The notes under the pieces were generated by a model. It was not told where the DNA came from and did no database searches. It was given only the letters and a program-made list of their open reading frames with translations. DNA of 64,000 nt from assembly GCF_024809975.1 (NCBI RefSeq), contig NZ_JANUDY010000009.1:186001-250000 (forward strand), read 5' to 3'. The position numbers and the translations under genes were made by a program. This document shows positions 18,149 to 27,160 of the stretch, in pieces. This DNA is from Comamonas sp. BIGb0152 (GTDB lineage Bacteria > Pseudomonadota > Gammaproteobacteria > Burkholderiales > Burkholderiaceae_C). Each line of letters starts with the position of its first letter. The stretch's first letter is position 1.

Positions 18149-19483
18149 ATGAAACCGATCCAAGTAGGCTTGTTGGGCATCGGCACCGTCGGTAGCGGTG
18201 TCTTCAACGTGTTGCAACGTAACCATGACGAAATTCGCCGCCGCGCTGGCCGCGATATTGCGGTGACCATGGTGGCCGATCTGGACGAAGCCCGTGCACG
18301 CGCGGTGGTGGGTGACCAGGTCAAGGTGGTCAAGGATGCCCGCGAGGTGATCGCCAATCCCGAGATCGATGTGGTCATCGAGCTCATCGGTGGCTACGGC
18401 ATTGCCAAGGCCCTGGTGCTGGAAGCGATTGCCGCCGGCAAGCATGTGGTAACGGCCAACAAGGCCTTGCTGGCCGTGCATGGCTCGGAGATTTTCAAGG
18501 CCGCCGCCGACAAGGGCGTGATGGTGGCCTACGAAGCGGCTGTGGCCGGTGGCATCCCCATCATCAAGGCGCTGCGCGAAGGCCTGACCGCCAACCAGAT
18601 TCAGTGGATTGCCGGCATCATCAACGGTACAACCAATTTCATCCTCTCGGAGATGCGCGACAAGGGCCTGGACTTTGACGTGGTGCTCAAAGAGGCGCAG
18701 CGCCTGGGCTACGCCGAGGCCGACCCCACCTTTGACATCGAAGGTGTGGATGCTGCCCACAAGGCCACCTTGATGAGCGCCATCGCCTTTGGCGTGCCGG
18801 TGCAGTTCGACAAGGCCTATGTCGAGGGCATCACCAAGCTGTCGTCGGTTGATATCCGCTACGCCGAGCAACTGGGCTACCGCATCAAGCTGCTGGGCAT
18901 CACCAAGCGCACCGACAAGGGTATCGAGCTGCGGGTACACCCTTCGCTGGTGCCCTCCAAGCGCCTGATCGCCAATGTGGAAGGCGCGATGAATGCCGTG
19001 GTGGTGCACGGTGATGCCGTCGGCACCACCTTGTACTACGGCAAGGGCGCCGGCTCGGAGCCCACGGCCTCGGCTGTGATTGCCGACCTGGTGGACATTG
19101 CCCGCCTGGAGGGCGCCGATGTAGCCCACCGCGTGCCGCCGCTGGCCTTCCAGAGCAGCACCTTGCGCGAAGCCGGTCAGGAACTGCCCGTGCTGCCGAT
19201 GGCCGATATCACCACCAGCTACTACCTGCGCATGCGCGTGGCCGATGAGGCCGGCGTGCTGGCCAAGGTGACCGGCATTCTGGCAGGTGCCAGCATCAGC
19301 ATTGATGCGGTGCTGCAGCGCGAAGCCGACGAAGTCGGTGGCGAAGGCTCGACCCAGACCGACTTGATCATCCTCACGCACGACACGCGCGAAGGCAATA
19401 TGAACAAGGCGCTGGCTGAAATCCAGGGCCTGCCCACCGTGCTGGCCCCCATCACCCGCATCCGCAAGGAAGAGCTGAACTGA
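18149..19483 (+). CDS. hom: Homoserine dehydrogenase
   Basis: Reduces aspartate semialdehyde to homoserine for threonine and methionine. The NAD(P)-binding GIGTVGSGVFNV is at the N-terminus, the catalytic domain has INGTTNFILSEM and GYAEADPTFDIEG, and a C-terminal ACT domain (about residues 355-440, SYYLRMRVADEAGVLAKVTG) implies threonine feedback. The monofunctional form of 444 aa is usual in beta-proteobacteria. A terminator follows, separating it from the M48 peptidase and thrC. Confidence 0.97.
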   Translation: MKPIQVGLLGIGTVGSGVFNVLQRNHDEIRRRAGRDIAVTMVADLDEARARAVVGDQVKVVKDAREVIANPEIDVVIELIGGYGIAKALVLEAIAAGKHVVTANKALLAVHGSEIFKAAADKGVMVAYEAAVAGGIPIIKALREGLTANQIQWIAGIINGTTNFILSEMRDKGLDFDVVLKEAQRLGYAEADPTFDIEGVDAAHKATLMSAIAFGVPVQFDKAYVEGITKLSSVDIRYAEQLGYRIKLLGITKRTDKGIELRVHPSLVPSKRLIANVEGAMNAVVVHGDAVGTTLYYGKGAGSEPTASAVIADLVDIARLEGADVAHRVPPLAFQSSTLREAGQELPVLPMADITTSYYLRMRVADEAGVLAKVTGILAGASISIDAVLQREADEVGGEGSTQTDLIILTHDTREGNMNKALAEIQGLPTVLAPITRIRKEELN

Positions 19484-19513
19484 GCACCTGCTGATACTCC
19501 GCGCTAGCGTCTA

Positions 19514-19546
19514 CCGCCAGTGGCCCACCCGGCCCTGGCGGTTTTT
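19514..19546 (+). terminator. Terminator downstream of hom
   Basis: CCGCCAG and CTGGCGG arms, with an inner GGCC pair, are followed by five T about 30 nt after the hom stop. Confidence 0.85.
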
Positions 19547-19587
19547 CATTGGTGCACCACTCTGTTACTTTTTCACAATGGCTTAGC

Positions 19588-19609
19588 CCATTATTTTTAC
19601 CAATAATGG
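19588..19609. repeat. Inverted repeat upstream of the M48 peptidase
   Basis: CCATTATT-TTTACC-AATAATGG is a perfect 8+8 dyad in an A+T-rich stretch, 75-97 nt before the start codon and just after the hom terminator. It may be an operator or part of the promoter region. Confidence 0.35.
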
Positions 19610-19684
19610 CCGCTGACAAAGGCCGCCCGCGAACCTCCGTTCTCGGAGCGCAGCCTATCCATAACAAAGTCAGGGAGTTGCACT

Positions 19685-21862
19685 ATGTCGGAAACCGACA
19701 AGAAATGGCTGGCGCTTGCCAAGCGCTGGGGGGTGTTGTTTGGTATTCCACTGCTGATGCTGGCCATCGGCATCTGGCAGTGGACGCGGGCCGATACGCC
19801 GATCAGCGATGTGGGCGCCAAGATTGCCGAGTACCAGCAGGTGGTGCGCGAGCTCGATGCCATTGAGGCGCAAACGCCGGGGCGCGCGACTGTCAAGGAC
19901 AGCGAGGGCAAGGAATACCCCGTCAGGCTGGTGAAAAAAGAATACCTGCTGGCCATCCAGGACCTGCAGAACCAGGGCCTGAACGTCACCACCCGCAACC
20001 TGCAGCCCCTGCTGGCGGGCAGCACCATCGCCTTCAGCGTGCTGGCGCTGCTGTGGTCGGCGCTGGGCCTGGTCTACCAGCGGGGCATGGGTGCCAAGGC
20101 GATGCAGTCGCGCGAGCAACTGCTGGCCACCTTCCAAAAAGGCCGCAAGCTGCTGCCCATGTACATGGTAGTCATGGTGCTGCTGCTGTTTGGTGCGGCG
20201 ATACCGCTGCTGGTCTACGAGATGATGCCCATCCTGCGCCACCGCAACTACAGCAAGGGGGACATGAAGCTCATGTTCATCCTCGGCGGCCTGGCGCTGT
20301 TTTTGCTGTACTCGGGCGGCAAGGTGCTGATCGATGTCTGGAAGGCCTCGCGCAAACCGCTGGAGAACGAACCCATCGAGGTCATGGGCCAGACCGTCAG
20401 CCGCCCACAAGCGCCTGGGCTGTGGGCTTTTGTCGACAGCGTGGCCGCCAAGACGGGTGCCGGCATGCCCGACACCTTGGTGGTCGGCCTGAACGAAGGC
20501 TTTTTTGTCACCGAGCACCCGGTGCAACTGGCCAATGGCAGCTTGCTGCCGCAAGGCCGGGTGCTCTACCTGCCCTTGCCCTATATGGCCTTTCTGAATG
20601 CGGGCGAGGTAGCGGCCGTCATCGGCCACGAGCTGGGCCATTTCATTGGCGAAGACACGCTCTACAGCCAGCGCTTCTCGCCCATCTACAGCGCGGCCAT
20701 CCACCACCTGGTGGCCATCAGCGGCGGTGAGCGGCATGAGGAGTCGTGGATGGACATCCTGCGCCGTCCGGCCACCTTGTTTGGCGAGATGTTTCTCGAC
20801 AGCTTCCACGAAGCGGTGCGCTACTGGAGCCGCAAGCGTGAACTGGCCGCCGATGCGGTGGGCGCGCAGGTGGTGAGCCCGCAGGCCGTCGCTGCATCGC
20901 TGCTGCGCATCAGTGCGCTGGCGCCGCATGTGGACGAGGCCTTGCAGGCCAATTGGGACCGGGGCGAGACGGTGGAGGGCGGGGTGCTGGGCCATGTGCG
21001 GCAACTGGTCGCCGCCCAAGGCATGGCCGACCCCAGTGAGCACCTGGACCAGCGCCAGGCCCACCCCACCGACACCCACCCCGAACTGGCCGAGCGGCTG
21101 GCGGCGCTGGGCGTGGCGATCAGCCCCGAGCTGTTGGCCCGCGCGATGGACGCGCAGGGCAGCCAGCTGCTGCAGGAGTTTGGGCTGGAGCAGGGCGCGC
21201 CCGTTTCTGCCGGCCACAGCAGCAGCCACCAAGCCCAGCCGGCTGCGGCGCTGGATATGAATGCCGCCTTGCAAAACGAGCTGAGCAGCGCAGCAGCGGC
21301 CAATCGCAGTGCCAAGCTGCTGGAGCTGCGCCGCATTGCGGGCCTGGCGAAGGACGAGGTGGTGATCTACGAGCGCTCAGCTTTCATGGTGGGGCTGTTT
21401 GTGTTCTTGGCCTTGGCCTGCGCGGTTGGGGCATTTTTTGTATTCCAGGCCCAGCTGCACATGGCGGTGGCCGCAGGCCTGCTGGCGGCTGCCTTGGGCT
21501 GTGCCTGGTTCGCCAAAGTGTTCTGGCAGGACAGCCAAAGCCCGGCGATGCGGCTGCAGCCGGGCGGTGTGCAGTTGTTCAAGGCGCCAGCGGCGCTGGC
21601 CTGGTCGGCGATTGATGATTTTCAGTTCAGCCAGGGCAACCATATGTTGACCGTGACCATGGTGCTGGAGGACGGTGTGCAGCCCCCGGCGATGGGCGTG
21701 GGCAAGCGGCGGGCCCAGTTCCGCAAGAAAAAGCAGCGCCTGGCCGTCATGCTCAAGGGCGTCAAGAAGATGAAGAACCAGGCCTTTGTCGAGCTGCTGG
21801 TGGACCACTGGCGCGCCTACCACGCCCGCCAGGAGCTGCAGCGCATGGGCGAGCAGGTCTGA
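19685..21862 (+). CDS. Integral membrane M48-family metallopeptidase
   Basis: A 725-aa membrane zinc protease. The zinc-site motif HELGH is at H315-H319, preceded by the usual alanine-rich AGEVAAVIG. Membrane helices are visible at about 17-33, 108-130, 160-182 and 198-214, and a pair near 560-610 (MVGLFVFLALACAVGAFF, then a second helix). The N-terminal half is longer than in HtpX or Oma1-like proteases, and the C-terminal 100 residues look like a soluble domain with a basic end. It sits between hom and thrC but is fenced by terminators on both sides. A membrane-protein quality-control role is inferred from the family. Confidence 0.85.
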   Translation: MSETDKKWLALAKRWGVLFGIPLLMLAIGIWQWTRADTPISDVGAKIAEYQQVVRELDAIEAQTPGRATVKDSEGKEYPVRLVKKEYLLAIQDLQNQGLNVTTRNLQPLLAGSTIAFSVLALLWSALGLVYQRGMGAKAMQSREQLLATFQKGRKLLPMYMVVMVLLLFGAAIPLLVYEMMPILRHRNYSKGDMKLMFILGGLALFLLYSGGKVLIDVWKASRKPLENEPIEVMGQTVSRPQAPGLWAFVDSVAAKTGAGMPDTLVVGLNEGFFVTEHPVQLANGSLLPQGRVLYLPLPYMAFLNAGEVAAVIGHELGHFIGEDTLYSQRFSPIYSAAIHHLVAISGGERHEESWMDILRRPATLFGEMFLDSFHEAVRYWSRKRELAADAVGAQVVSPQAVAASLLRISALAPHVDEALQANWDRGETVEGGVLGHVRQLVAAQGMADPSEHLDQRQAHPTDTHPELAERLAALGVAISPELLARAMDAQGSQLLQEFGLEQGAPVSAGHSSSHQAQPAAALDMNAALQNELSSAAAANRSAKLLELRRIAGLAKDEVVIYERSAFMVGLFVFLALACAVGAFFVFQAQLHMAVAAGLLAAALGCAWFAKVFWQDSQSPAMRLQPGGVQLFKAPAALAWSAIDDFQFSQGNHMLTVTMVLEDGVQPPAMGVGKRRAQFRKKKQRLAVMLKGVKKMKNQAFVELLVDHWRAYHARQELQRMGEQV

Positions 21863-21883
21863 TCCTCGCTTTCCATCGCTGAG

Positions 21884-21909
21884 CCCCGGACGGTGTCCGG
21901 GGTTTTTTT
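21884..21909 (+). terminator. Terminator after the M48 peptidase gene
   Basis: CCCCGGAC-GGT-GTCCGGGG stem followed by seven T, about 20 nt after the stop codon. Confidence 0.93.
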
Positions 21910-22033
21910 ACGCCGGGTGGCGCTGGGACCCCTGGCATTCCTGCGCAAGCTGTGCCGGTACTGGCGGCTGCTGGATAATAGGTAGTTGCCCCTTGCCCGT
22001 GCGCGGGCGTTGTCCACTTATTTCGCACCCTCC

Positions 22034-23458
22034 ATGCTGTATCTTTCTACGCGCGGCCATGCCGAACAAAAACGTTTTTGCGACATTTTGCTCGAGGGCC
22101 TGGCCCCTGATGGCGGCCTGTACATGCCCGTGCACTACCCGCAGATCGACGATGCCCAACTGAGCCACCTGCGCGAAACGCTCAACAGCCAAGGCTATGC
22201 GGCCCTGGCCTTCGAGATCCTGTCGCTGTATATCGATGACATCCCGGCCGACGACCTGCGTGCGCTGTGCGCCAAGACCTATACCGCAGAGGTGTTCGGC
22301 TCGGCGGCCATTGTTCCAGTGCGCCCGCTCGATGGCTCGCTGATGATCGAGGCCCTCTCCAATGGCCCGACCCTGGCCTTCAAGGACATGGCCATGCAGC
22401 TGCTGGGCAACCTGTTCGAGTACGAGCTGGCCCGCCGTGGCGAAGAGCTCAATATTCTGGGTGCCACCAGCGGTGACACCGGCAGCGCGGCGGAATACGC
22501 CATGCGTGGCAAAAAGGGCGTGCGCGTGTTCATGACCAGCCCGCACGGCCGCATGAGCCCCTTCCAGCAAGCGCAGATGTTCAGCCTGCAGGATGAGAAC
22601 ATCCACAACATCGCCATCGAAGGCGTGTTTGACGACTGCCAGGACATCGTCAAGGCGGTCAGTAATGACCATGCCTTCAAGGCGCAGTACAAGATTGGTA
22701 CGGTCAACTCCATCAACTGGGCCCGCTTGCTGGCCCAGGTGGTGTACTACTTTGCCGGCTATCTGCAGGCCACCACGCGCAACAGCGAAAAAGTGAGCTT
22801 CACGGTGCCCAGCGGCAACTTCGGCAATGTCTGCGCCGGCCATGTGGCCCGCCAGATGGGCCTGCCGATTGCCAAGCTGGTGGTGGCCACCAACGAGAAC
22901 GATGTGCTGGATGAATTCTTCCGCACCGGTGTCTACCAAGTGCGCGGCGCCGCCCACACTTTCGAGACCTCCAGCCCCTCGATGGACATCTCCAAGGCCA
23001 GCAACTTCGAGCGCTTTGTGTTCGACCTGGTCGGCCGCGACGGCGCCCGCCTGCAGCAGCTGTTCGCGCAAGGCGTGGCCCAAGAAGGCCGCTTTGACCT
23101 GCAGGCCGACCCGGCCTTCAAGGATGCTGCCGGCCGCTACGGCTTTGTCAGCGGCAAGAGCACACATGCCGACCGCCTGGCCACCATCCAGGACACCTAC
23201 CAGCGCTTTGGCCAGATGATCGACACCCACACCGCCGATGGCGTGAAGGTGGCGCGTGAGCACCTGGGGGCCGAACCGATGATCGTGCTGGAGACGGCCT
23301 TGCCAATCAAGTTTGCCGCCACCATCGAAGAGGCCCTGGGCCGCTTGCCCGAGCGCCCTGCCAAGTTTGACGGCATCGAAGACCTGCCCAAGCGCGTGGT
23401 GGTGATGCCCGCCGATGTGGACCAGGTCAAGACCTACATCAAGGACCACTGCCACTGA
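22034..23458 (+). CDS. thrC: Threonine synthase
   Basis: Converts O-phosphohomoserine to threonine with PLP. The 474-aa protein begins MLYLSTRGHAEQKRFCDILL, the standard N-terminus; an upstream in-frame extension was rejected because it lacks family similarity. The PLP lysine is K117 in GPTLAFKDMAMQ, followed by NILGATSGDTGSAAEYA and SGNFGNVCAG. The Shine-Dalgarno sequence is weak. A GATAAT at 21974-21979 may be its -10, after the peptidase terminator. It completes the pathway begun by hom; the kinase gene is elsewhere. Confidence 0.96.
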   Translation: MLYLSTRGHAEQKRFCDILLEGLAPDGGLYMPVHYPQIDDAQLSHLRETLNSQGYAALAFEILSLYIDDIPADDLRALCAKTYTAEVFGSAAIVPVRPLDGSLMIEALSNGPTLAFKDMAMQLLGNLFEYELARRGEELNILGATSGDTGSAAEYAMRGKKGVRVFMTSPHGRMSPFQQAQMFSLQDENIHNIAIEGVFDDCQDIVKAVSNDHAFKAQYKIGTVNSINWARLLAQVVYYFAGYLQATTRNSEKVSFTVPSGNFGNVCAGHVARQMGLPIAKLVVATNENDVLDEFFRTGVYQVRGAAHTFETSSPSMDISKASNFERFVFDLVGRDGARLQQLFAQGVAQEGRFDLQADPAFKDAAGRYGFVSGKSTHADRLATIQDTYQRFGQMIDTHTADGVKVAREHLGAEPMIVLETALPIKFAATIEEALGRLPERPAKFDGIEDLPKRVVVMPADVDQVKTYIKDHCH

Positions 23459-23530
23459 GCAGCGTCATCTGCGCTTGCAGCCCTTGGTTGGGTTGCAGGT
23501 GCGGGCCGGTGGATCATCAAGGAGGCGGGT

Positions 23531-24091
23531 ATGCAGGTGCTGTGTTTTGCGGGCTATTCCGGCAGTGGCAAGACGACCCTGATCGAGCAGCTCATCCCCG
23601 TGCTGATCGCGCACGGCCAGCGGGTGTCGGTCATCAAGCATGCCCACCACCGCTTTGATATCGACACGCCTGGCAAGGACACCTGGCGCCACCGCCAGGC
23701 CGGGGCCTATGAGGTGCTGGCCGCCTCCGACCAGCGCGTGGTGCTGATGCGCGAGCTGCCACAAGCGCAGGAGCCCGATGTGCATGCGCTGATTGCCCAG
23801 CTCGACAGCCGGGTGGACTGGGTGCTGGTGGAGGGCTTCAAGAACTGTGATCTGCCCAAGCTGGAGGTGCTGGCCAATACGCCAGAGCCAGCGGGCAAGC
23901 CGCTGCTGTACCCGCAGGATGCGGCCGTACAGGCCGTCGTGCATTCTGCGGCCAGGGTACTGAACCCTCCCCCTGGCTTGCCCCTGTTGCCGCGTGATGA
24001 ACCGGTGGTGGTCGCCCAGTGGCTGCTGGCCCACAGCGCCCGCTTTGCCTATACGCCGCCCTGTGTGTTTGCCATCGACAGCGCCGGCTGA
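23531..24091 (+). CDS. mobB: Molybdopterin-guanine dinucleotide biosynthesis adaptor MobB
   Basis: GTP-binding partner of MobA in attaching GMP to molybdopterin. The P-loop GYSGSGKTTLIEQL is near the N-terminus, followed by IKHAHHRFDIDTPGKDTWRH and WVLVEGFKNCDLPKLEV, both MobB signatures. The length of 186 aa is normal. GGAGG precedes the ATG. It is the first of the molybdenum-cofactor genes, 60 nt before moeA. No mobA is in the window. Confidence 0.95.
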   Translation: MQVLCFAGYSGSGKTTLIEQLIPVLIAHGQRVSVIKHAHHRFDIDTPGKDTWRHRQAGAYEVLAASDQRVVLMRELPQAQEPDVHALIAQLDSRVDWVLVEGFKNCDLPKLEVLANTPEPAGKPLLYPQDAAVQAVVHSAARVLNPPPGLPLLPRDEPVVVAQWLLAHSARFAYTPPCVFAIDSAG

Positions 24092-24151
24092 GGCTGGCGC
24101 ACCGATGCTCGGCCAGCACGGATGCGGCCGACAACTGAAGAAATGATTGCG

Positions 24152-25384
24152 ATGAATACCCCGCCCCGTCCCCCTCTGAAATCACTCGATGCCGCCCTGG
24201 CTGAGCTGCTGGCCCAAGGCCAGCCACTGCCGGGCAGCGAGCTGCTGGATACCTTTGATGCCGATGGCCGCGTGCTGGCCGAGGATTTGGTCGCCGCGCT
24301 GCAGGTGCCGCCTTTTGACAACAGCGCGATGGACGGCTATGCGCTGCGCGCCGCTGACCTGAGCGGGCCGGAGCTGGCCTTGCCGGTGAGCCAGCGCATT
24401 GCAGCGGGCAGCATCGGCGAGCCGCTGGCCGCCGGCACCGCAGCGCGCATCTTTACCGGCGCTGCAGTGCCCCTGGGTGCTGACGCCGTGGTGATGCAAG
24501 AGGAATGCACGCTGCTGGAAGATGGCCGGGTGCAGATCAACGCCGCCGTCAAACCTGGGCAAAACATCCGCAAAAGCGGGGAAGACATGCAACGGGGCAG
24601 CACCGTGCTGACGGCAGGCAAACGCCTGGGCCCGGCCGAGCTGGGCCTGGCGGCCAGCATGGGCTGCGCCCGCCTGGCGGTGGCCCGTCGCCCGCGCGTG
24701 GCCTTGTTCTCCACCGGCGATGAGCTGGTCATTCCCGGCGATGTGGCGCCCCAAGATCTGCCGGCGGGCAGCATCTACAACAGCAACCGTTTCTTTTTGC
24801 GCGCCATGCTGCAGCGCCTGGGTTGCGAGGTGCAGGACCTGGGCATCGTGCCCGACAGCTATGAGGCCACCGTGGCCGCGTTGCAGGCGGCGGCAGAGAA
24901 CAGCGATCTGGTGCTGACGAGTGGCGGCGTATCGGTGGGGGAGGAAGACCATGTCAAGCCTGCAGTGCAAGCCTTGGGCAGCCTGGATCTGTGGGCCATT
25001 GCCATCAAGCCGGGCAAGCCCTTCGCCTATGGGCGCGTGGGCCAGGCGCATTTCATCGGCCTGCCAGGCAACCCGGTCTCCAGCTTTGTGACCTTTGCGC
25101 TGCTGGTGCGGCCCTTCTTGCTGTGTCTGCAAGGCGTGCAGGCGCATGCGCCGCAGGCGGTGGACATGCGCGCCGATTTTGACTGGCCGCGTGCCGACAA
25201 GCGCCGCGAATTTTTGCGGGTGCGCGTCAATGCGCAAGGCGGGCTGGACCGCTTTGCCAACCAGGGCTCGGGCGTGCTGACCTCGGCCGTCTGGGCCGAT
25301 GGCCTGGTCGACAACCCGGCCGGCCAGACCATTGCGCAGGGCGACACCGTGCGCTTTGTGCCTTTTGCCCAGCTGCTGGGTTGA
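24152..25384 (+). CDS. moeA: Molybdopterin molybdenumtransferase MoeA
   Basis: Inserts molybdate into adenylated molybdopterin. Visible landmarks are PPFDNSAMDGYALRAADL, GEDMQRGSTVL, and the active-site region VLTSGGVSVGEEDHVKPA, followed by the C-terminal beta domain. Three in-frame ATG codons (24122, 24143, 24152) are possible; 24152 gives 410 aa, matching the E. coli length, with GAAG 11 nt upstream. It is followed 13 nt later by moaD, so an operon mobB-moeA-moaD is likely. Confidence 0.95.
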   Translation: MNTPPRPPLKSLDAALAELLAQGQPLPGSELLDTFDADGRVLAEDLVAALQVPPFDNSAMDGYALRAADLSGPELALPVSQRIAAGSIGEPLAAGTAARIFTGAAVPLGADAVVMQEECTLLEDGRVQINAAVKPGQNIRKSGEDMQRGSTVLTAGKRLGPAELGLAASMGCARLAVARRPRVALFSTGDELVIPGDVAPQDLPAGSIYNSNRFFLRAMLQRLGCEVQDLGIVPDSYEATVAALQAAAENSDLVLTSGGVSVGEEDHVKPAVQALGSLDLWAIAIKPGKPFAYGRVGQAHFIGLPGNPVSSFVTFALLVRPFLLCLQGVQAHAPQAVDMRADFDWPRADKRREFLRVRVNAQGGLDRFANQGSGVLTSAVWADGLVDNPAGQTIAQGDTVRFVPFAQLLG

Positions 25385-25397
25385 GCGGGGGGATGCG

Positions 25398-25658
25398 ATG
25401 ACTTTGAAAACCGTACAACTGCGCTATTTCGCGGGCATCCGTGAGGCCATTGGCCGTGGCAGCGAGGCCTTTGCCACCGATGCGGCCACGGTGGCCGAGC
25501 TGCGCGATGCCTTGCTGGCGCGGGGCGAGCCCTATGCCAGCTGCCTGGCGCGGGGCCGGGCCGTGCGCACCGCCGTCAACCAGGTGCTCAGTGAAGAGAG
25601 CGCACCGCTGGAGGCGGGCTGCGAGGTGGCCTTTTTCCCGCCGGTGACGGGCGGTTAA
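25398..25658 (+). CDS. moaD: Molybdopterin synthase small subunit MoaD
   Basis: Ubiquitin-like sulfur carrier that donates thiocarboxylate sulfur to precursor Z. The 86-aa protein starts MTLKTVQLRYFAGIREAIGR and ends in the required Gly-Gly (FFPPVTGG). GGGG lies just upstream of the ATG. Its last four bases overlap the end of an oppositely oriented gene. Its partner moaE is about 0.8 kb further on, separated by two small leftward genes. Confidence 0.94.
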   Translation: MTLKTVQLRYFAGIREAIGRGSEAFATDAATVAELRDALLARGEPYASCLARGRAVRTAVNQVLSEESAPLEAGCEVAFFPPVTGG

Positions 25659-25993
25659 ACCGCGTCGTCTTCGGGCGGGCTGGGCAGCAGCAGCTCGGGC
25701 GCCCGCCACTCCAGCAGCTCCGCCAGGCGCAGCACCACCCAGCGTGCTTCTTCCGGGCTGACCCCTGCACCTTCGGCCTGCAGGCCGGCATACATGGTCT
25801 GCAAAATGGCGCTCTCGGAGGGCGCACTTTGGTGGTAGAGAATTTGCGCCTGCTCCACCAGCATCTGCGCCAAATCCTCGCAGAGTTCGTAGCGCTGGGC
25901 GATCTCGGTCAGCGGCTGGCGCAAGCGCTGCTGGCGGCCCTGGAACAGGGCGATGAACGAGTCAGGGATGAATATCTGGCTGCCGTCTTGCAT
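25655..25993 (-). CDS. Conserved hypothetical protein, convergent with moaD
   Basis: A 112-aa soluble, acidic, mostly helical protein with no recognised catalytic motif. The segments IFIPDSFIALF and AQRYELCEDLAQMLVEQAQ resemble small Comamonadaceae proteins that databases sometimes label as an ATPase with chaperone activity, although no P-loop is present. I therefore leave the function open. The stop codon overlaps that of moaD by four bases. It may share a leftward transcript with the 86-aa gene beginning at 26292. Confidence 0.6.
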   Translation of the reverse strand: MQDGSQIFIPDSFIALFQGRQQRLRQPLTEIAQRYELCEDLAQMLVEQAQILYHQSAPSESAILQTMYAGLQAEGAGVSPEEARWVVLRLAELLEWRAPELLLPSPPEDDAV

Positions 25994-26031
25994 GGCGTTC
26001 CGTGTGGTGTGGCTTGTGGCTTGGCGGCGTT

Positions 26032-26292
26032 TCAGGGCGTAAAGCGCTTTTCAAAGCGGGCCACATCTTCCAGCAGCTCAAAGGTCACCACCTGGCCCAT
26101 TTTGCGGTCGGTTTCACGGCAGGCGGCATACACGCTGGTCTTGCCCACCAGGTCCATCGCGGGGATGTCGATGATCGCATAAGGGTAGGGCACGAATACA
26201 TGGTGCTCGAACACAATGCGGTGCAGGTTGCGGGGATTGGGGTAGAGCAGGAAGCCGTGGGCTTGCAGGGTCTGGCTGGGCATGGAAACCAT
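26032..26292 (-). CDS. Hypothetical 86-aa protein between moaD and moaE
   Basis: A short soluble protein with no signal peptide. Aromatic and proline-rich in the middle (FEHHVFVPYPYAIIDIPAMD), it ends in a charged helix (LLEDVARFEKRF). A second possible start (26283) lies three codons downstream. No family is recognised, but codon use and the absence of a better overlapping frame support coding. It is 38 nt upstream of the 112-aa gene on the same strand, a possible two-gene unit inside the Moco cluster. Confidence 0.5.
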   Translation of the reverse strand: MVSMPSQTLQAHGFLLYPNPRNLHRIVFEHHVFVPYPYAIIDIPAMDLVGKTSVYAACRETDRKMGQVVTFELLEDVARFEKRFTP

Positions 26293-26482
26293 TCAAAGAG
26301 AAAACGGGTCTTGCAAAACGGCGGGTCTGTGGCTGGGCTTGTGCTGAGCCAGAGGCAGCCATGCTGCAAAGGCTCTAGTGTGCCGCAATCGCGGCCTGGG
26401 CGTAGGCTGCCATGGTTTGTCGGCATGGCCGGGTGGGCATGCTAGGCTTGGGTTTTTCCGCTTTTTCGCTGAGAGCCCGTCC

Positions 26483-26959
26483 ATGATGCACACCCATATT
26501 GCCGTACAGACTGCTGACTTTGATGTGAGCCAGGAGTTGGGGCTGCTGCGGGCGGCGGACGGTCGCATTGGCGCGGTCTGCAGCTTTGTGGGTACCGTGC
26601 GCGACCGCAATGAAGGCAGCCAGGTGGCGACCATGGAGCTGGAGCACTACCCGGGCATGACGGAAAAATCGATCGCCCAGATGGTGGAGGCCGCCAGCCA
26701 GCGCTTTGACATCTTTGGCGCCCGCATCATCCACCGCGTGGGGCTGCTTGCGCCGGGTGACCAGATTGTGCTGGTTGCCGTGTCCTCGGCCCACCGGGGC
26801 GAGAGCTTCCAGGCCTGCGAGTTTTTGATGGACTACCTCAAGACCGAAGCGCCGTTCTGGAAGAAGGAAGACACGCCCCAAGGCGCGCGCTGGGTCGATG
26901 CACGCGTCAGCGACGAGGCGGCGATGGCGCGTTGGGGCCTGCCCAAGCGTCAAAGCTAA
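26483..26959 (+). CDS. moaE: Molybdopterin synthase catalytic subunit MoaE
   Basis: Transfers sulfur from MoaD to precursor Z to form molybdopterin. Motifs are IGAVCSFVGTVRDRN, the HYPGMTEKSI block, and MDYLKTEAPFWKKED, where K120 and K127 correspond to the catalytic lysines K119 and K126 of the E. coli enzyme. The length of 158 aa is usual. It is separated from moaD by two opposite-strand genes, so it needs its own promoter. Confidence 0.95.
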   Translation: MMHTHIAVQTADFDVSQELGLLRAADGRIGAVCSFVGTVRDRNEGSQVATMELEHYPGMTEKSIAQMVEAASQRFDIFGARIIHRVGLLAPGDQIVLVAVSSAHRGESFQACEFLMDYLKTEAPFWKKEDTPQGARWVDARVSDEAAMARWGLPKRQS

Positions 26960-27131
26960 CTAGGGGCCTCATTGCAGCGGTCTTGACCAGGCGCAAGCTT
27001 TTTTAGCCCCGTTGCTGCTGCAATGGATGCGGGGAGCGTGGCTGCGTTTGTGCGATGTCCGCATGGCGTAGGAGACGGCGCACAGCATTTGGCGATGCGG
27101 GCCGACAGAGCCTATATGTGCAGCGAGGTTC

Positions 27132-27160
27132 TTGAAAATACGCCAGTCAGCGCAAAATAT
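27132..27160 (+). promoter_or_regulatory. Candidate clpB promoter
   Basis: TTGAAA (27132-27137; CTTGAAA with the preceding base, a full sigma-32 -35) is followed after 17 nt by AAATAT (27155-27160), an acceptable sigma-70 -10. At sigma-32 spacing the -10 would be GCGCAAAA, a poor match. Which sigma factor reads it is unresolved. Confidence 0.4.
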
